Counted from the first letter of the stretch, positions 9,094-19,166 are shown. The stretch: 64,000 bases of DNA from Sunxiuqinia sp965372405 (GCA_965372405.1 CBDVCE010000003.1:1-64000); one strand, 5' to 3'. Notes: generated by a model from the sequence alone, not told the origin. Program-made: numbers and translations.

Positions 9094-10386
9094 TTACTCT
9101 TCAATCTTCTTTTCTTCTTCCTTATTATCTGGATTTGCGAATGGAACAAACCATGCAAAAATAATGGCAGGAATGGTAGCTATCATCACCCAGATAAAGA
9201 ATATTTTATAGCCCAGCCAATCACTCATAAAGCCGCTAAACATACTTGAAAGCATAAATCCTAAGTTCATAATTCCAGATGCAAAAGCATAATGAGCCAT
9301 CTTGTATTTACCTGGTGCTATTTGTTGCATCATAAAAAGGATTAAGCCTACAAAACCGAAGCCATAACCTAAGTATTCTAATACGACAGCACTACCAATA
9401 ATATACAAACTTTCGGGTTGAGTCATTGCCAAAAAGGCATAAACAGCAAATGGAATATTAAAAGCACAAACCAATGCAAATATTGATCTTCTCAGACCTC
9501 TTGCCGCAATAAAATAACCCGCAAGTAACGAGCCAATTACAAAAGCTGCTGAGCCAAATCCGCCATAAACCAGACCTATATCTTTGGTGCTCATTCCTAG
9601 TCCACCCTCTGCAACTGCAGCTTTAAAAAACAGCGGTGCAATTTTAATTGCAAAGCCTTCAGCAAAACGGAAAATAATGATAAAACTAATGTACAGTAAG
9701 ATATATTTCTTTTGGAAAAAGGTTTTGATTACATCCAATAAAGTTTGAAATCCTTCTTTCATCGATTTTACTTCTTTCGCTGAACCTCCTGAGGGTAACA
9801 TCTTTGTATGGTATAGAGCTAGCACAATCATTACTACACCGTAAATCCCCATAACGAACATCCATGCATCTAAAACACCGTAAAGCTCCTCCAGTCTACC
9901 TGCCAGATATACGAAAACTCCACTTGTTAGAATTTTTGCCAAATTGTAAGACGCCCCTTGCCAACCGATGTACTCAGCTTGCAATTGCGATGATAAAACA
10001 TCCATATAAACACCATCTGTTGCAATATCGTTCGTTGAGCCACTAAAAGCAACTACCGCCAATAAGGCAATTGAATAAGTGAAATAATCATTCATGGGCA
10101 GAGACAAAGCCACCAGACCAAATGTTAATCCGGTAACCAACTGAGTGGCTACCACAAAATGCTTTTTGGTTTTAAACATCTCCATAATCGGGCTCCACAG
10201 CCATTTAAGTGTCCACGGCAACATGATTAAAGAGGTCCAAAATGCAATCTTCGCATCAGATATCCCCATACTTTCAAACATCAATACTGATGCAAGTGAA
10301 ATGGCAATAAATGGTAATCCCATTGCAAAATAAGCACTTGGAACCCAAGTTGCCGGGTGTCGTAATTTCATTTTTTTAGTTGACAT
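9094..10386 (-). CDS. MFS permease, probably for a mannosyl disaccharide
   Basis: A 430-residue major-facilitator protein with about 12 hydrophobic segments and a charged C-terminus rich in Glu and Lys. The N-terminal part (TWVPSAYFAMGLPF) and the TDGVYMDVLS segment resemble AmpG-like permeases that carry sugar or GlcNAc-containing compounds. It is located between GH130 (37 bases away) and GH92 (60 bases away), so the natural substrate is the disaccharide cleaved by GH130, for example Man-GlcNAc. That assignment rests on gene order, not on residues. Confidence 0.85.
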   Translation of the reverse strand: MSTKKMKLRHPATWVPSAYFAMGLPFIAISLASVLMFESMGISDAKIAFWTSLIMLPWTLKWLWSPIMEMFKTKKHFVVATQLVTGLTFGLVALSLPMNDYFTYSIALLAVVAFSGSTNDIATDGVYMDVLSSQLQAEYIGWQGASYNLAKILTSGVFVYLAGRLEELYGVLDAWMFVMGIYGVVMIVLALYHTKMLPSGGSAKEVKSMKEGFQTLLDVIKTFFQKKYILLYISFIIIFRFAEGFAIKIAPLFFKAAVAEGGLGMSTKDIGLVYGGFGSAAFVIGSLLAGYFIAARGLRRSIFALVCAFNIPFAVYAFLAMTQPESLYIIGSAVVLEYLGYGFGFVGLILFMMQQIAPGKYKMAHYAFASGIMNLGFMLSSMFSGFMSDWLGYKIFFIWVMIATIPAIIFAWFVPFANPDNKEEEKKIEE

Positions 10387-10446
10387 ATTTTATTGAGTTA
10401 CAGAATGATTGAATGACTGAATGAAAGTCATCCGATCAATTATGAT

Positions 10447-12696
10447 TTATTTTATAATTTCAAGTTTTCCACCGTTAACTAACTCATCATGTGAGATAAA
10501 ATAACGATTGTGTTTTTTACCGTTCCTAATTATTTTACGAATATAAGAATCATTACCGCTTTTCTTGATTATCAGCTTTTCACCGGGATAGAAGTTTTGA
10601 TCCAGTTTAATTTCAACTTCATCAAAAACAGGCTGAGCAATTGCATAATCTGTATTCCCCGGACAAACCGGATACAAACCCATCATGCTGAAAACTACCC
10701 ATGCTGAAAGTGTTCCGCAATCATCGTTGCCAGGTAAGCCATCAGGTGCATTTTTAAAGTAGGTAGCAATAAGCCTGTTCACTTCTTTTTGTGTTCGCCA
10801 CTCTTCTCCTTTCACAAAATTGAATAACCACGGATAGTGAATATCAGGCTCATTAGCCATATCGTAATGCCCTTCATCAAACACCATTTGAAGCTTTTGC
10901 GTGAACTTCTTTTTGCCCCCCATCAACTTCATTAAACCAGAAATGTCATGTGGAGCACAGAATGTGTATTGCCAGGCATTCCCTTCATGGAAACCCGGAC
11001 TTGGCTCAAAGTTCTCCCCTTGCTTGGGGTCAAAGTCTTTATAAAAAGAACCATCTTCCAATCGTGGGCGAATCATTTTAAATTCATCTTTGTCAAAATA
11101 CTCAGCATAACGCAATGACTGATTCAAAAAGCGTTTATAATCATCTTCCTTACCCAATGCTTTGGCAAACTGCGCCAAATTCCAATCAGCAATGTAATAC
11201 TCTAATGCATGCGATACCGAATTATCAAACTGTTCCATGTAAGGCACGTATCCTTCTTTCAGGTAGAAATCAATATCAGGACGTAATTTGTTTTCTGAAC
11301 CTTTAGTAGTTGCTGATTTAAACATGGCCGCATAAGCAGCTTCAACATCAAAATCAACCAATCCTTTCAGGTAACTATCCACAATTACAGGGATAGCCGG
11401 ATCACCTTCCATCACATGTGTTTCGGTGCTGTTTAGTTCCCATTTTGGTAGCCAGCCACTCTCTTTGTACATCTCAACCATGGAGCGAACCATGTCCAAC
11501 TGCTGTTGTGGATAGGCTAAACTCATTAATTGATGGTAATTACGATAGGTATCCCACAAAGAAAACACGGTATATCGATTTCCTTCTTTAACTTCACCAA
11601 TACCATAAGAATCCATCAACGGATACTGACCGTTTACATCGTTCAAAATATTGGGATGAATTTGCATATGATAAAGAGCCGAGTAAAAAATGGTTTTCTG
11701 ATCAGTTGTTCCACCTTTCACAAAAATTCTTGAAAGCGCATATTCCCATTTTTCCTTTGCCTCAGAAGCTGTTTTCTCAAAATCAAATCCAGCCATTTCA
11801 GTATCCAGATTTAAGCGGGCATTGTCGATGCTTACATACGAAACACCAACTTTCACCATAATCTCCTCCCCTTCTTTCGTATCGAAAGTCATCCATGCAC
11901 CAATGCTGTCACCAGCCATTTGCGTTTGGTATTGCTTGTAATATTTAAACTTATCATTGGTAGCCGACCAATTAGCCTCTGCCTTCATAGCAGGCATTTT
12001 TTTCCATGCACCAAAACTATCAGCTGGTTTGCTAAAGCGAGCCACAAAATATACGGGACGCTCCGTGCCATCATGATAACAGAAAGTTCCTGTCATTCGC
12101 CAGCCTTCAATTTCCTGACTATTTACCACACGAATAGCAGCTCCACTCTCATTCGTCAAGCCTGTTCCCAAGTCAATTAAAATATTTGATTTTCCTGCTG
12201 GAAATTTATATTTACTAAGCCCTACCCGTTGTGTGGCTGTAACCTTCGTTGATATGTTATACTTTTCAAGATAATTGCTGTAAATACCTGGAGATGATTT
12301 TTGCTTCGTCATTACTGCTCCATACTTGCTGTTATCAGCTGTCAGCTCTCCGGTAGTCGGCATAACTAAAATCACACCCAACTCCGGACACCCAACGCCG
12401 CTCAAATTCACATGCGAATAACCTGTAAAATATGAATTATCCCACGAATAAGGAGTTGACCACCAACGGCTGTCTTTATCCCATTTATTAACATCCGATC
12501 CACTAACGTTAAACGGCACAACTGAAACCATTCCCTGTGGCACTACTGCCCCCGGGTTTGTTGTTCCAAAATTGGTTGTTCCGATAAACGGATTCACATA
12601 ATCAACAGGATTATCTTTTTGCTGAGATTGAACAGATTGGCATCCAAATACAAAGGATATAACAATCAGAATAGTTGTCAGGTACTTACTTATCAT
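10447..12696 (-). CDS. GH92 alpha-mannosidase lipoprotein (catalytic-acid Glu present)
   Basis: An exo-alpha-mannosidase of 749 residues from the chosen start. The open frame extends to 12810, but the first 38 residues of that version look unlike any signal peptide. The ATG at 12696 gives MISKYLTTILIVISFVFGC, a standard lipoprotein signal, and is preferred. The N-terminal domain begins DYVNPFIGTTNFGTTNPGA and contains GYSHVNLSGVG. The acid motif is ANEPDIHYPW (Glu616 in this numbering) and the base motif GNDDCGTLSAW. It is the first gene of the operon that ends at 5865, and a 450-base gap with an unusual repeat array lies upstream. Confidence 0.94.
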   Translation of the reverse strand: MISKYLTTILIVISFVFGCQSVQSQQKDNPVDYVNPFIGTTNFGTTNPGAVVPQGMVSVVPFNVSGSDVNKWDKDSRWWSTPYSWDNSYFTGYSHVNLSGVGCPELGVILVMPTTGELTADNSKYGAVMTKQKSSPGIYSNYLEKYNISTKVTATQRVGLSKYKFPAGKSNILIDLGTGLTNESGAAIRVVNSQEIEGWRMTGTFCYHDGTERPVYFVARFSKPADSFGAWKKMPAMKAEANWSATNDKFKYYKQYQTQMAGDSIGAWMTFDTKEGEEIMVKVGVSYVSIDNARLNLDTEMAGFDFEKTASEAKEKWEYALSRIFVKGGTTDQKTIFYSALYHMQIHPNILNDVNGQYPLMDSYGIGEVKEGNRYTVFSLWDTYRNYHQLMSLAYPQQQLDMVRSMVEMYKESGWLPKWELNSTETHVMEGDPAIPVIVDSYLKGLVDFDVEAAYAAMFKSATTKGSENKLRPDIDFYLKEGYVPYMEQFDNSVSHALEYYIADWNLAQFAKALGKEDDYKRFLNQSLRYAEYFDKDEFKMIRPRLEDGSFYKDFDPKQGENFEPSPGFHEGNAWQYTFCAPHDISGLMKLMGGKKKFTQKLQMVFDEGHYDMANEPDIHYPWLFNFVKGEEWRTQKEVNRLIATYFKNAPDGLPGNDDCGTLSAWVVFSMMGLYPVCPGNTDYAIAQPVFDEVEIKLDQNFYPGEKLIIKKSGNDSYIRKIIRNGKKHNRYFISHDELVNGGKLEIIK

Positions 12697-13146
12697 TGTG
12701 TGTTTTAGTTGATGTAAAAAAGACGCTACGAAGTAAACATTTATTTCGTACACAGTAAAATTTTTCTTCATGAATATCTGTTGCAAAAAGTTAACCGTTT
12801 TATTAAACATTTAGCAACTACTTGGATTAATTATCAAGACATCACTATTTGTAAAATGAGCCTAAGTCAAATTGTAAAAACATATTTTGGGACTAGTCCC
12901 AAACCCATCCGATTGAAAAAGGAAGCCGCGGGAGTACTCCCAAACGTTCCAAAAATGAAAAGAAAGCCTTGGGAGTTATCCTAAACGTAGAAAAAATGTA
13001 AAGTGAAGGCTTGGGAGTTGTCCCAAGCACTGCCCAATCATTTGGGGAAGTCTTGGGAGTTATCCCACGCTTTCAAAAACAAAAAGTGAAGCTTTGGGAC
13101 TTTGTTTTCGTTAAATAATAATGAATAGCTAACCTATTAAGGATTA
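12697..13146. other. 450-base intergenic region containing a palindrome array
   Basis: This region between the phosphatase gene and the GH92 operon should hold the GH92 operon promoter. Its upstream half is filled by the 41-42 bp repeat array annotated separately. The remaining AT-rich 190 bases next to the GH92 start show no gene. A short plus-strand open frame crosses the region but has no family resemblance and runs through the repeats. Confidence 0.6.
12887..13105. repeat. tandem array of six imperfect palindromic units, 41-42 bp period
   Basis: Six copies of a TTGGGA-led unit start at 12888, 12929, 12970, 13012, 13054 and 13095, giving spacings of 41, 41, 42, 42 and 41. The first five contain a dyad: TTTGGGACTAGTCCCAAA (perfect), GGGAGTACTCCC (perfect), then TTGGGAGTTATCCTAA, TTGGGAGTTGTCCCAA and TTGGGAGTTATCCCA; the sixth is a half-copy. 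Spacers are also related (an AAAAA(T/C)(G/A)-AAAG run followed by AAGCC/GAAGC). The period is close to four helical turns, which would place every dyad on the same DNA face. It could be an operator array for the GH92 operon, a hairpin-forming mRNA element, or a plain minisatellite. Confidence 0.85.
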
Positions 13147-14994
13147 CTACATATCATTCAAATCAACAATTTCTCCTTTAGCCAAATCAACTTGAAAATG
13201 ATCAGCAGGTGCACCGTTCATAAAATGATGAAAGATGGTTACGAATTCTTTCAAATCGTTATGAATTCTTACTGATAGTTTTGATTTGTCTGCATCAGAT
13301 TTCATCATGGTATCAATAATTAAACTATACTGATTAATTCTTTCGACACCTATATCTTTTATTGCAAGTTTATCAGCACTGCGCAGACGATAAAAATCAA
13401 AAATCATATCAAATCCTGTCCACGACTCATATTCTGCAATGGCAACACCTGATGTATTTATACCGCAATGCTGAAGCAGGTCTTTTCCTGTTGCATTTAA
13501 GAGGAAATCACGGAACTCAACAGGCCAGTCACTTCTAAGAAATCGCAAACGAACCAATTCTTTTAAATGCCAGGTAGTATATTCATGATAATTCTTTGAG
13601 CTAAGGACATCTTTATTCCATATCCTTTTATAATTGCTGTTTTTAAGATATTCGTACTCCATTTCGTATAATGAAAACAACTCATTAAAACGTGGAACTG
13701 AGTCAAGAATAACAGTTTCCAGCTCCATCAAATTGTTATTCTTAATGGTCATAATTTTATAAGCTGGAATATAAGCAGCCAACGATGGAATCTGAATATT
13801 CACAAGGGATTTCCCTGAACCGTAATTTCGAATTCCAGTATCGTTAATGTGCATGTGCCCACCAAAGTGAATTTTGATGCCTGCATCGGCAAAGGTTTTT
13901 GCCACACTTTCTTGTGGAACTCGGTGCAATTGCATTTTACCTTCACCCATCAATTCCCGAATATGGTCAGAAGCATCATCATTAAATTCAATCATCGGAT
14001 AATGGCTAAACGTAATCAATGTTTTTCCCATTTCATCAGCCCTTTCAGCAACTCTTCTCACCCATTCAATCAAATGCTTTTTATGGGTCATTACATTATT
14101 GTATCCAATGCTTGCACCTCCATAATTTGCAGGATTATCAGGATCAGTTTTTGCTCTTTCTTTAGGTATATAAACATTCGCATCAAGCGCTAAAAACCAA
14201 ATCCCGTCTATTGGTTCAACCAAATAGCTTACATCTGGAATGGTTGATTTCATTTCAGGCATTTGATACTGTCTTGCTTCTATCTTTGAGCTTTCCAAGG
14301 CTTTATCAAAACTATAATCTTTATAATCAAATGAGCTAAATGGTGTTTCCCAATACAAATCACTTTTCTTCGGAAAGAAGCCATAGTCATCTAAAGTATT
14401 GATAACCTCATTATAGCCCATACATCTGATATCTTTGGTAATTACAACAGGAAGCTCATTGTCTCTCGGTTTATATATACCTTCCTTACTCATTATAGGC
14501 TGCCTTTTTCCGCCTTCTCCTAAAAAGTCTTTTTTTCCATCATCAATTGAATATGGACGAACTGGATCATGATTCCCAGTTGTAACAACGAAATTAATTT
14601 CATGTTTATGGGAATATTCATCCAAAATACGCTTCATCCCTCTAACATTTAAAGGCTGTCCATCATCACTAAAATCACCTGGCATTACCACGTATTTTAT
14701 TCCCCTTTCCACAACATCATCAAGTGCCGCCAAAAAAGCGAAGTAATTTTCATTAAAAAGACGTGTTGAACTTAGCTGTGCCTCCATTGTTCTGGCAAGA
14801 ACATATTTTCCGTTAGAAGAATTTTGAATTCCCTTATAATCACTATCCTGAAATTCCCCATAAACATCATGCAAATGAACATCAGCCATAAAAGCAATCT
14901 GAACACCACTAGAATCGGCTACTTGTTTTGGTGAACAAGAAATAAGACTCAGGGCAAACAGGACAAGAAGTAAGGATTTAAAGAGATTCTTCAT
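13147..14994 (-). CDS. calcineurin-like metallophosphoesterase lipoprotein
   Basis: A 615-residue exported phosphoesterase. The lipobox LISC ends the signal at about residue 20. The metal-binding motifs of the calcineurin superfamily are in order: ADVHLHD (Asp38, His40), PGDFSDDGQ (Asp107), GNHDP (140-144), FSHYP and GGHMHIND. The C-terminal third (about 400-615) is not recognised. In a mannan locus a surface or periplasmic phosphatase would most naturally remove phosphate from mannose-6-phosphate residues exposed by uncapping enzymes; three GH92 proteins in this window carry the Glu-to-Gln change linked to such uncapping. It ends the long operon that begins with the GH38 genes, 147 bases after a sulfatase gene, so a separate promoter is possible. 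Confidence 0.88.
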   Translation of the reverse strand: MKNLFKSLLLVLFALSLISCSPKQVADSSGVQIAFMADVHLHDVYGEFQDSDYKGIQNSSNGKYVLARTMEAQLSSTRLFNENYFAFLAALDDVVERGIKYVVMPGDFSDDGQPLNVRGMKRILDEYSHKHEINFVVTTGNHDPVRPYSIDDGKKDFLGEGGKRQPIMSKEGIYKPRDNELPVVITKDIRCMGYNEVINTLDDYGFFPKKSDLYWETPFSSFDYKDYSFDKALESSKIEARQYQMPEMKSTIPDVSYLVEPIDGIWFLALDANVYIPKERAKTDPDNPANYGGASIGYNNVMTHKKHLIEWVRRVAERADEMGKTLITFSHYPMIEFNDDASDHIRELMGEGKMQLHRVPQESVAKTFADAGIKIHFGGHMHINDTGIRNYGSGKSLVNIQIPSLAAYIPAYKIMTIKNNNLMELETVILDSVPRFNELFSLYEMEYEYLKNSNYKRIWNKDVLSSKNYHEYTTWHLKELVRLRFLRSDWPVEFRDFLLNATGKDLLQHCGINTSGVAIAEYESWTGFDMIFDFYRLRSADKLAIKDIGVERINQYSLIIDTMMKSDADKSKLSVRIHNDLKEFVTIFHHFMNGAPADHFQVDLAKGEIVDLNDM

Positions 14995-15141
14995 CAGACA
15001 ATATTTAATTAATTATTCATTCATATTTCTTACTATAAAAATGACATTTATAGTTAGTTTCATCTCTATTGAGTAATTCTTCTACACAATTAAATAAGGA
15101 AATAGTAACAAAAAAGTTAATTAAAACTTTTGCTACACTAT

Positions 15142-16671
15142 TTATTTTTTGCCTGTCATCTTTTTTTGCTTCCTACTTTTTTCTTTTTCCAATCTTGCCA
15201 GCTCATTCTGTTTTTCCATAAACTTCTTTCGAAACTCTTCATCACCCAAATTCCTGAAGGCTTCAAGCACAGGATCATTATTTACTTCAAGATGAGACAT
15301 TAAAAGGGCCTTAGCTTCTTCAAGCTGATCATTATAATCTGAATTTGCAATCTGATTTGATAAAGCATCCGGATCTTTTTTAGAATCATAGAATTCTTCA
15401 GTCACCCGATGTAAGAAGAAATCAACAATTTCGGCAATATCCTCATTAGTCTCTGCCGCTTTATGCATAGCTTTAAAAGTTCGACCATTCATGCTTTCAT
15501 TTGCAAACTTTCGTTCTCCGTCAGACCAAGGATTATAGATATAGAAATAGTCGGCTGTATGAACTGCCCTCATTGGAAATCTCTTCTTTGAACTTGTAGC
15601 CGAAAACTCAGTAAATACGTGATCCCTTTCTGCTTGCTTTTCTCCAAAAAGTACTGGTAAAAATGATTTCCCGTCAACCACTTCAGGTATTGGGACACCT
15701 GCAGATTCTAATATGGTTGGTAAAAGATCAATTGTTGAAACAAAATGAGATTGATCCAAAACATCCTTTTCTTTTATATCAGGATGAATAACGATTAAAG
15801 GTGTTTTATTGCTATTTAAATAGCAGTTTGTTTTAGCAAAAGGTAAGGCCATCCCATGATCCGACATAAAGACAATCATTGTATTATCCATTTCCCCACT
15901 TTCCTCTAAAACCTTTAAAATTGAACCTACCACATCATCTGCTCTTCTCACCGAGCTATAATATTCACTTATCTCAAGACGAACATCAGGGATATCGGGT
16001 AGAAAAGCCGGAACAATAACCTCTTCAGGTTTAAAAACTTTCGATGGCATGGCAATACCTTTATCTTTCCATCGTCCACTTTCCTGATCACTTAAAGCAA
16101 AAGGCCTGTGAGGATCATGAGCATTCGCATTCATGAAAAATGGTTTTCCATTCTCCTGAGCCTTCTTTATAAAATCAGCGAATTGCTGATAATACAAATC
16201 TTTATTTCTACCATAACCCAGTAGGTTGTTATTGACTAAACCATCCTCCGCAAAATCCCAATATGATTGTGATTCTTTTGGACTTGAATGTTTTACCTTA
16301 CCTAAAACCCCTGTGAAATAACCCGCTTTTTTAAGCTCTTCAGGCAAAAGAGGCACTGGAGCATCTTCTGGAATATGATTAAACCCTGTTACGCCGCTAT
16401 TATGTGGATACATTCCGGTCATAATAGTTGCACGGCAAGGTTGACAAACAGCAATAGCAACATAAGAATGAGCAAAGCGAACACCAGACTTAGCCATTCG
16501 GTCAATGTTTGGTGTTGTATTTGGCACAGGACAATCAAACACTCCTATTGAGTTAAAATTCATATCATCCACCGTAATCAGCAAAACATTCAATGGTGAT
16601 TTTTTCTCGGTTGAACAAGACCCAAAGCCTAAAGCAAATACAAGCAGCAGGCCGATTGATAAGTTTTTCAT
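15142..16671 (-). CDS. family S1 sulfatase (formylglycine-dependent) lipoprotein
   Basis: A 509-residue sulfatase removing sulfate esters from a glycan. The lipobox FGSC lies at about 19. The first metal motif TVDDMNF is at about 33 and the modification motif CQPCR has Cys76 as the formylglycine precursor, followed by ATIMTG. Later the metal-binding DHGMALPF is visible. The C-terminus is rich in Lys, Glu and Arg and may be an extended helix. It is 26 bases downstream of another sulfatase gene. Regiospecificity and S1 subfamily cannot be given from reading alone. A formylglycine-generating or anaerobic maturase must be encoded elsewhere. Confidence 0.95.
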   Translation of the reverse strand: MKNLSIGLLLVFALGFGSCSTEKKSPLNVLLITVDDMNFNSIGVFDCPVPNTTPNIDRMAKSGVRFAHSYVAIAVCQPCRATIMTGMYPHNSGVTGFNHIPEDAPVPLLPEELKKAGYFTGVLGKVKHSSPKESQSYWDFAEDGLVNNNLLGYGRNKDLYYQQFADFIKKAQENGKPFFMNANAHDPHRPFALSDQESGRWKDKGIAMPSKVFKPEEVIVPAFLPDIPDVRLEISEYYSSVRRADDVVGSILKVLEESGEMDNTMIVFMSDHGMALPFAKTNCYLNSNKTPLIVIHPDIKEKDVLDQSHFVSTIDLLPTILESAGVPIPEVVDGKSFLPVLFGEKQAERDHVFTEFSATSSKKRFPMRAVHTADYFYIYNPWSDGERKFANESMNGRTFKAMHKAAETNEDIAEIVDFFLHRVTEEFYDSKKDPDALSNQIANSDYNDQLEEAKALLMSHLEVNNDPVLEAFRNLGDEEFRKKFMEKQNELARLEKEKSRKQKKMTGKK

Positions 16672-16697
16672 AGTTGTAAGTGTTGGGTTGGTTAATA

Positions 16698-18041
16698 TTA
16701 TTTTTCAGGAATATTCTTGGGCTTTGAATAGTCCCAATTCTTATAATCATTCAAAAGCTCTTCAACTTTCTGAGGATACTTTTCAGCAAAGTTCTTCATT
16801 TCAGAAGGATCCTGTGATAGGTTTGAAAGGAATAATCGATCATTTTCATCATTCAAATACTTTCCTTTAGGTGAATGGTCTTTCGGGTTTCCAATCAATT
16901 TCCAATTTCCCTTTCGAACTGCCCATTGATTGCCAAGCTGCCAAAAGGCTAACTGGTGTTTAGAAGGTTCATCATTTTTAATAACTGACACCATACTTAA
17001 ACCATCAATATCACTTGGAACATTATCAAAACTACACAGTTCCGCGAGCGTAGGATAAATGTCCATGCTCATACATAACTGTTCTATTTTGACACCAGCT
17101 TCTAATTTTCCAGGCCAACGAATAACAGCAGGAACTCGAATTCCTCCATCAAATAATGAACCTTTTCCACTTCGATAAATTCCTGAATAACCACCACTAC
17201 CAAATGTTCTTGTTTCGTAAGAATGACCATGATCTGACAAGAAAACTACAATTGTATTCTCCCGAATACCATTCATGTCAAGTAGTTCCAATAACTCACC
17301 AATATATTCATCTGTCATTGATACAAAACCAGCATAATCTCGTCTTGGCATTTCTAAATCCTTATAATACTCTCTCCATTTTGCTGTGGGTTGCAATGGG
17401 TAATGAGGAGAATTCATCGCATAGTACATAAAGAATGGCTTCTCTTTATTATTGCTGATAAATGTTTCAGCCTCTTCAAGCATTAGCTGTGGGAAAAACT
17501 TATCGCGATAAACTTCTTTTCCATTTTGAAAAAGATCATGCTTGTTAGGTCCACTCCAATAAAAGAAATGAGAATGATTATCAATACAGCCACCAAGATG
17601 CCCAATACTATATTCAAAGCCCTGCCCAGGGGGTACTGTTTCTGGTAAATGCCCAAGATGCCACTTACCTATTAAGGCAGTTGTGTAACCATTATCTTTG
17701 AACATTTCAGCCATTGTATATTCCGAAGTAGGCAATCCTTCTGCTTTTGTGCCCACATTTCCCGGAACGCCAGCTTTTTGTGGCGTTTTCCCAGTCAACA
17801 GTGCTGCTCTCGAAGGGGAACAAACTGCTGAACCAACATAAAATTGGTTAAAGCTTACCCCTTCAGAGAAAAGCTTGTCCAGATTAGGCGTGTATAAATC
17901 TTCAGCACCAAGACAATTTAAATCACGAGATCCCTGATCATCGGTCATTATTAAAACCACATTTGGTTTTTGCGCAAAAGATGAATTAAGAAAAATAAAA
18001 ACGACAAGTAGAAAGAGAGTAATTTTTGGAAAATTAGTCAT
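16698..18041 (-). CDS. family S1 sulfatase, secreted
   Basis: A 447-residue sulfatase with a type I signal peptide ending ...SSFA at about residue 23. Metal motif TDDQGSRD is at about 33-40; the formylglycine motif CSPSR (Cys74) is followed by AALLTGK; FLSDHGHS is the later metal site. It lies 91 bases from the URO-D-type gene upstream and 26 bases before the next sulfatase, so the two sulfatases are probably translated from one message. Unlike its neighbour it has no lipobox, suggesting a periplasmic location. Substrate unknown. Confidence 0.95.
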   Translation of the reverse strand: MTNFPKITLFLLVVFIFLNSSFAQKPNVVLIMTDDQGSRDLNCLGAEDLYTPNLDKLFSEGVSFNQFYVGSAVCSPSRAALLTGKTPQKAGVPGNVGTKAEGLPTSEYTMAEMFKDNGYTTALIGKWHLGHLPETVPPGQGFEYSIGHLGGCIDNHSHFFYWSGPNKHDLFQNGKEVYRDKFFPQLMLEEAETFISNNKEKPFFMYYAMNSPHYPLQPTAKWREYYKDLEMPRRDYAGFVSMTDEYIGELLELLDMNGIRENTIVVFLSDHGHSYETRTFGSGGYSGIYRSGKGSLFDGGIRVPAVIRWPGKLEAGVKIEQLCMSMDIYPTLAELCSFDNVPSDIDGLSMVSVIKNDEPSKHQLAFWQLGNQWAVRKGNWKLIGNPKDHSPKGKYLNDENDRLFLSNLSQDPSEMKNFAEKYPQKVEELLNDYKNWDYSKPKNIPEK

Positions 18042-18132
18042 GATAAGTTAGTTGGGTTATTAAATTAAAGAACAAATCTATAAATTAATCCCTTTCCTTT
18101 TTATCAGATAATCATTTTATTCTTCCAGTTAA

Positions 18133-19155
18133 CTATTTATAATCCCTTGCTGTTTGAATAAATGCTTTGATATTTTCTTCTGGAGTTGTTGATGGCAGTG
18201 CACACCCCGTGTTTAAAACAAACTTGTTGGTTTTAGAAAAGATATCAAGCAACTCAGTAGTTTTCTCACGAACCTGTGCAGGTGTACCCAATGCAAGAAT
18301 GCCGGATGGGTCAACATTTCCAAAGAATGTTGCTTTATCTTTCATCAGGTCAAACGTTTTTTGAGTATCTGTTTTATAATCTAGCTCTAAGGCATCAGCA
18401 CCCGTTTCCAGCATGTGATTGACAATTATATCGGTATTACCACAAATATGAATCAGGTAATCAACTCCTGCTTCATGAGCTGTATCAGCCATATTTTTGA
18501 TATACGGTTTTGCCCATTTCTCAAACATTTCAGCAGGGATCATATCCGGTCCGGCCGGACTGTCCCCGTTTGAAACCATATCACAACCCGTTTGTGCCAT
18601 CAACTTAATAAATTGCGATGATGCTTCGTTGCAATAATCAAGTAATTCATAAATCAGGCTCTCTTCGGTCAGGTAAAAGTCCAACATCCAGTTCTCAGTA
18701 CCCCGAATCATACTGGCTAATGAAAATGGAGCCTGGTCACAATTTCCACGAATATAAAGCTCATCGCCATAATGCTCTTTTAATAAGCGAACTGCCTCAC
18801 ACCAAATTTGAACATACTTATAACTGCCAACATCTACTGGCTTAAGGTTCTTAAATTCATCATATGTATCCAGAATCCCTTTATGACTGCGGGCAGGTTC
18901 ATTTTCTGGAAAATCAATATTCACACCACATGCACCAGCTAATGTAACCGTATCAATATCAACTAAAATTCCATCGTATTGGTACTTATCAATTGATTTA
19001 ATAAAAGTTTCAGCTATTACTTTTGGATCTTCTCTGTATTGCTTCATCGTTATGCCGGCTTCCCGTGCAACCATCATAAAATTATGAAGCATAATTGGAA
19101 TTTTATCTGTCGGCTCACCTGCTAATGCAGCTTTCACTCTTTCATATCCATTCAT
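18133..19155 (-). CDS. URO-D superfamily protein with corrinoid-methyltransferase zinc motif
   Basis: A 340-residue cytoplasmic protein of the uroporphyrinogen decarboxylase fold. It is not a typical HemE: it carries His236-x-Cys238 (in LIHICGN) and a distant Cys318 (in NTGCALPSTTP), the zinc-binding His-x-Cys...Cys pattern of MtaA/MtbA/CmuA methyltransferases, which move methyl groups from methylated corrinoid proteins to thiols. The glycine/proline-rich end of the family (TGCALPSTTPEENI) is present. It lies 11 bases after the broken permease and in the same operon as a second, motif-less URO-D protein. No corrinoid protein or reductive activase gene is visible nearby, so its methyl donor is unknown. 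A role in removing methyl groups from a methylated sugar is only a hypothesis. Confidence 0.88.
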   Translation of the reverse strand: MNGYERVKAALAGEPTDKIPIMLHNFMMVAREAGITMKQYREDPKVIAETFIKSIDKYQYDGILVDIDTVTLAGACGVNIDFPENEPARSHKGILDTYDEFKNLKPVDVGSYKYVQIWCEAVRLLKEHYGDELYIRGNCDQAPFSLASMIRGTENWMLDFYLTEESLIYELLDYCNEASSQFIKLMAQTGCDMVSNGDSPAGPDMIPAEMFEKWAKPYIKNMADTAHEAGVDYLIHICGNTDIIVNHMLETGADALELDYKTDTQKTFDLMKDKATFFGNVDPSGILALGTPAQVREKTTELLDIFSKTNKFVLNTGCALPSTTPEENIKAFIQTARDYK

Positions 19156-19166
19156 AATATAATGTT

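Noticed and set aside
12697..12810. N-terminal extension of the GH92 frame to 12810
   Set aside because: The extra 38 residues are not a signal peptide, whereas the internal ATG at 12696 gives a standard lipoprotein signal.
12781..12984. 67-codon plus-strand open frame
   Set aside because: It runs through the repeat array, has no family resemblance and no promoter; it is a chance frame.
12887..13105. CRISPR-like array of regularly spaced repeats
   Set aside because: The period is only 41-42 bp, the spacers are similar to each other, the repeat is a short degenerate palindrome, and no cas gene is near.
18133..19155. HemE uroporphyrinogen decarboxylase
   Set aside because: The His-x-Cys...Cys zinc motif and the glycan-operon context fit the methyltransferase branch, and no heme genes are near.
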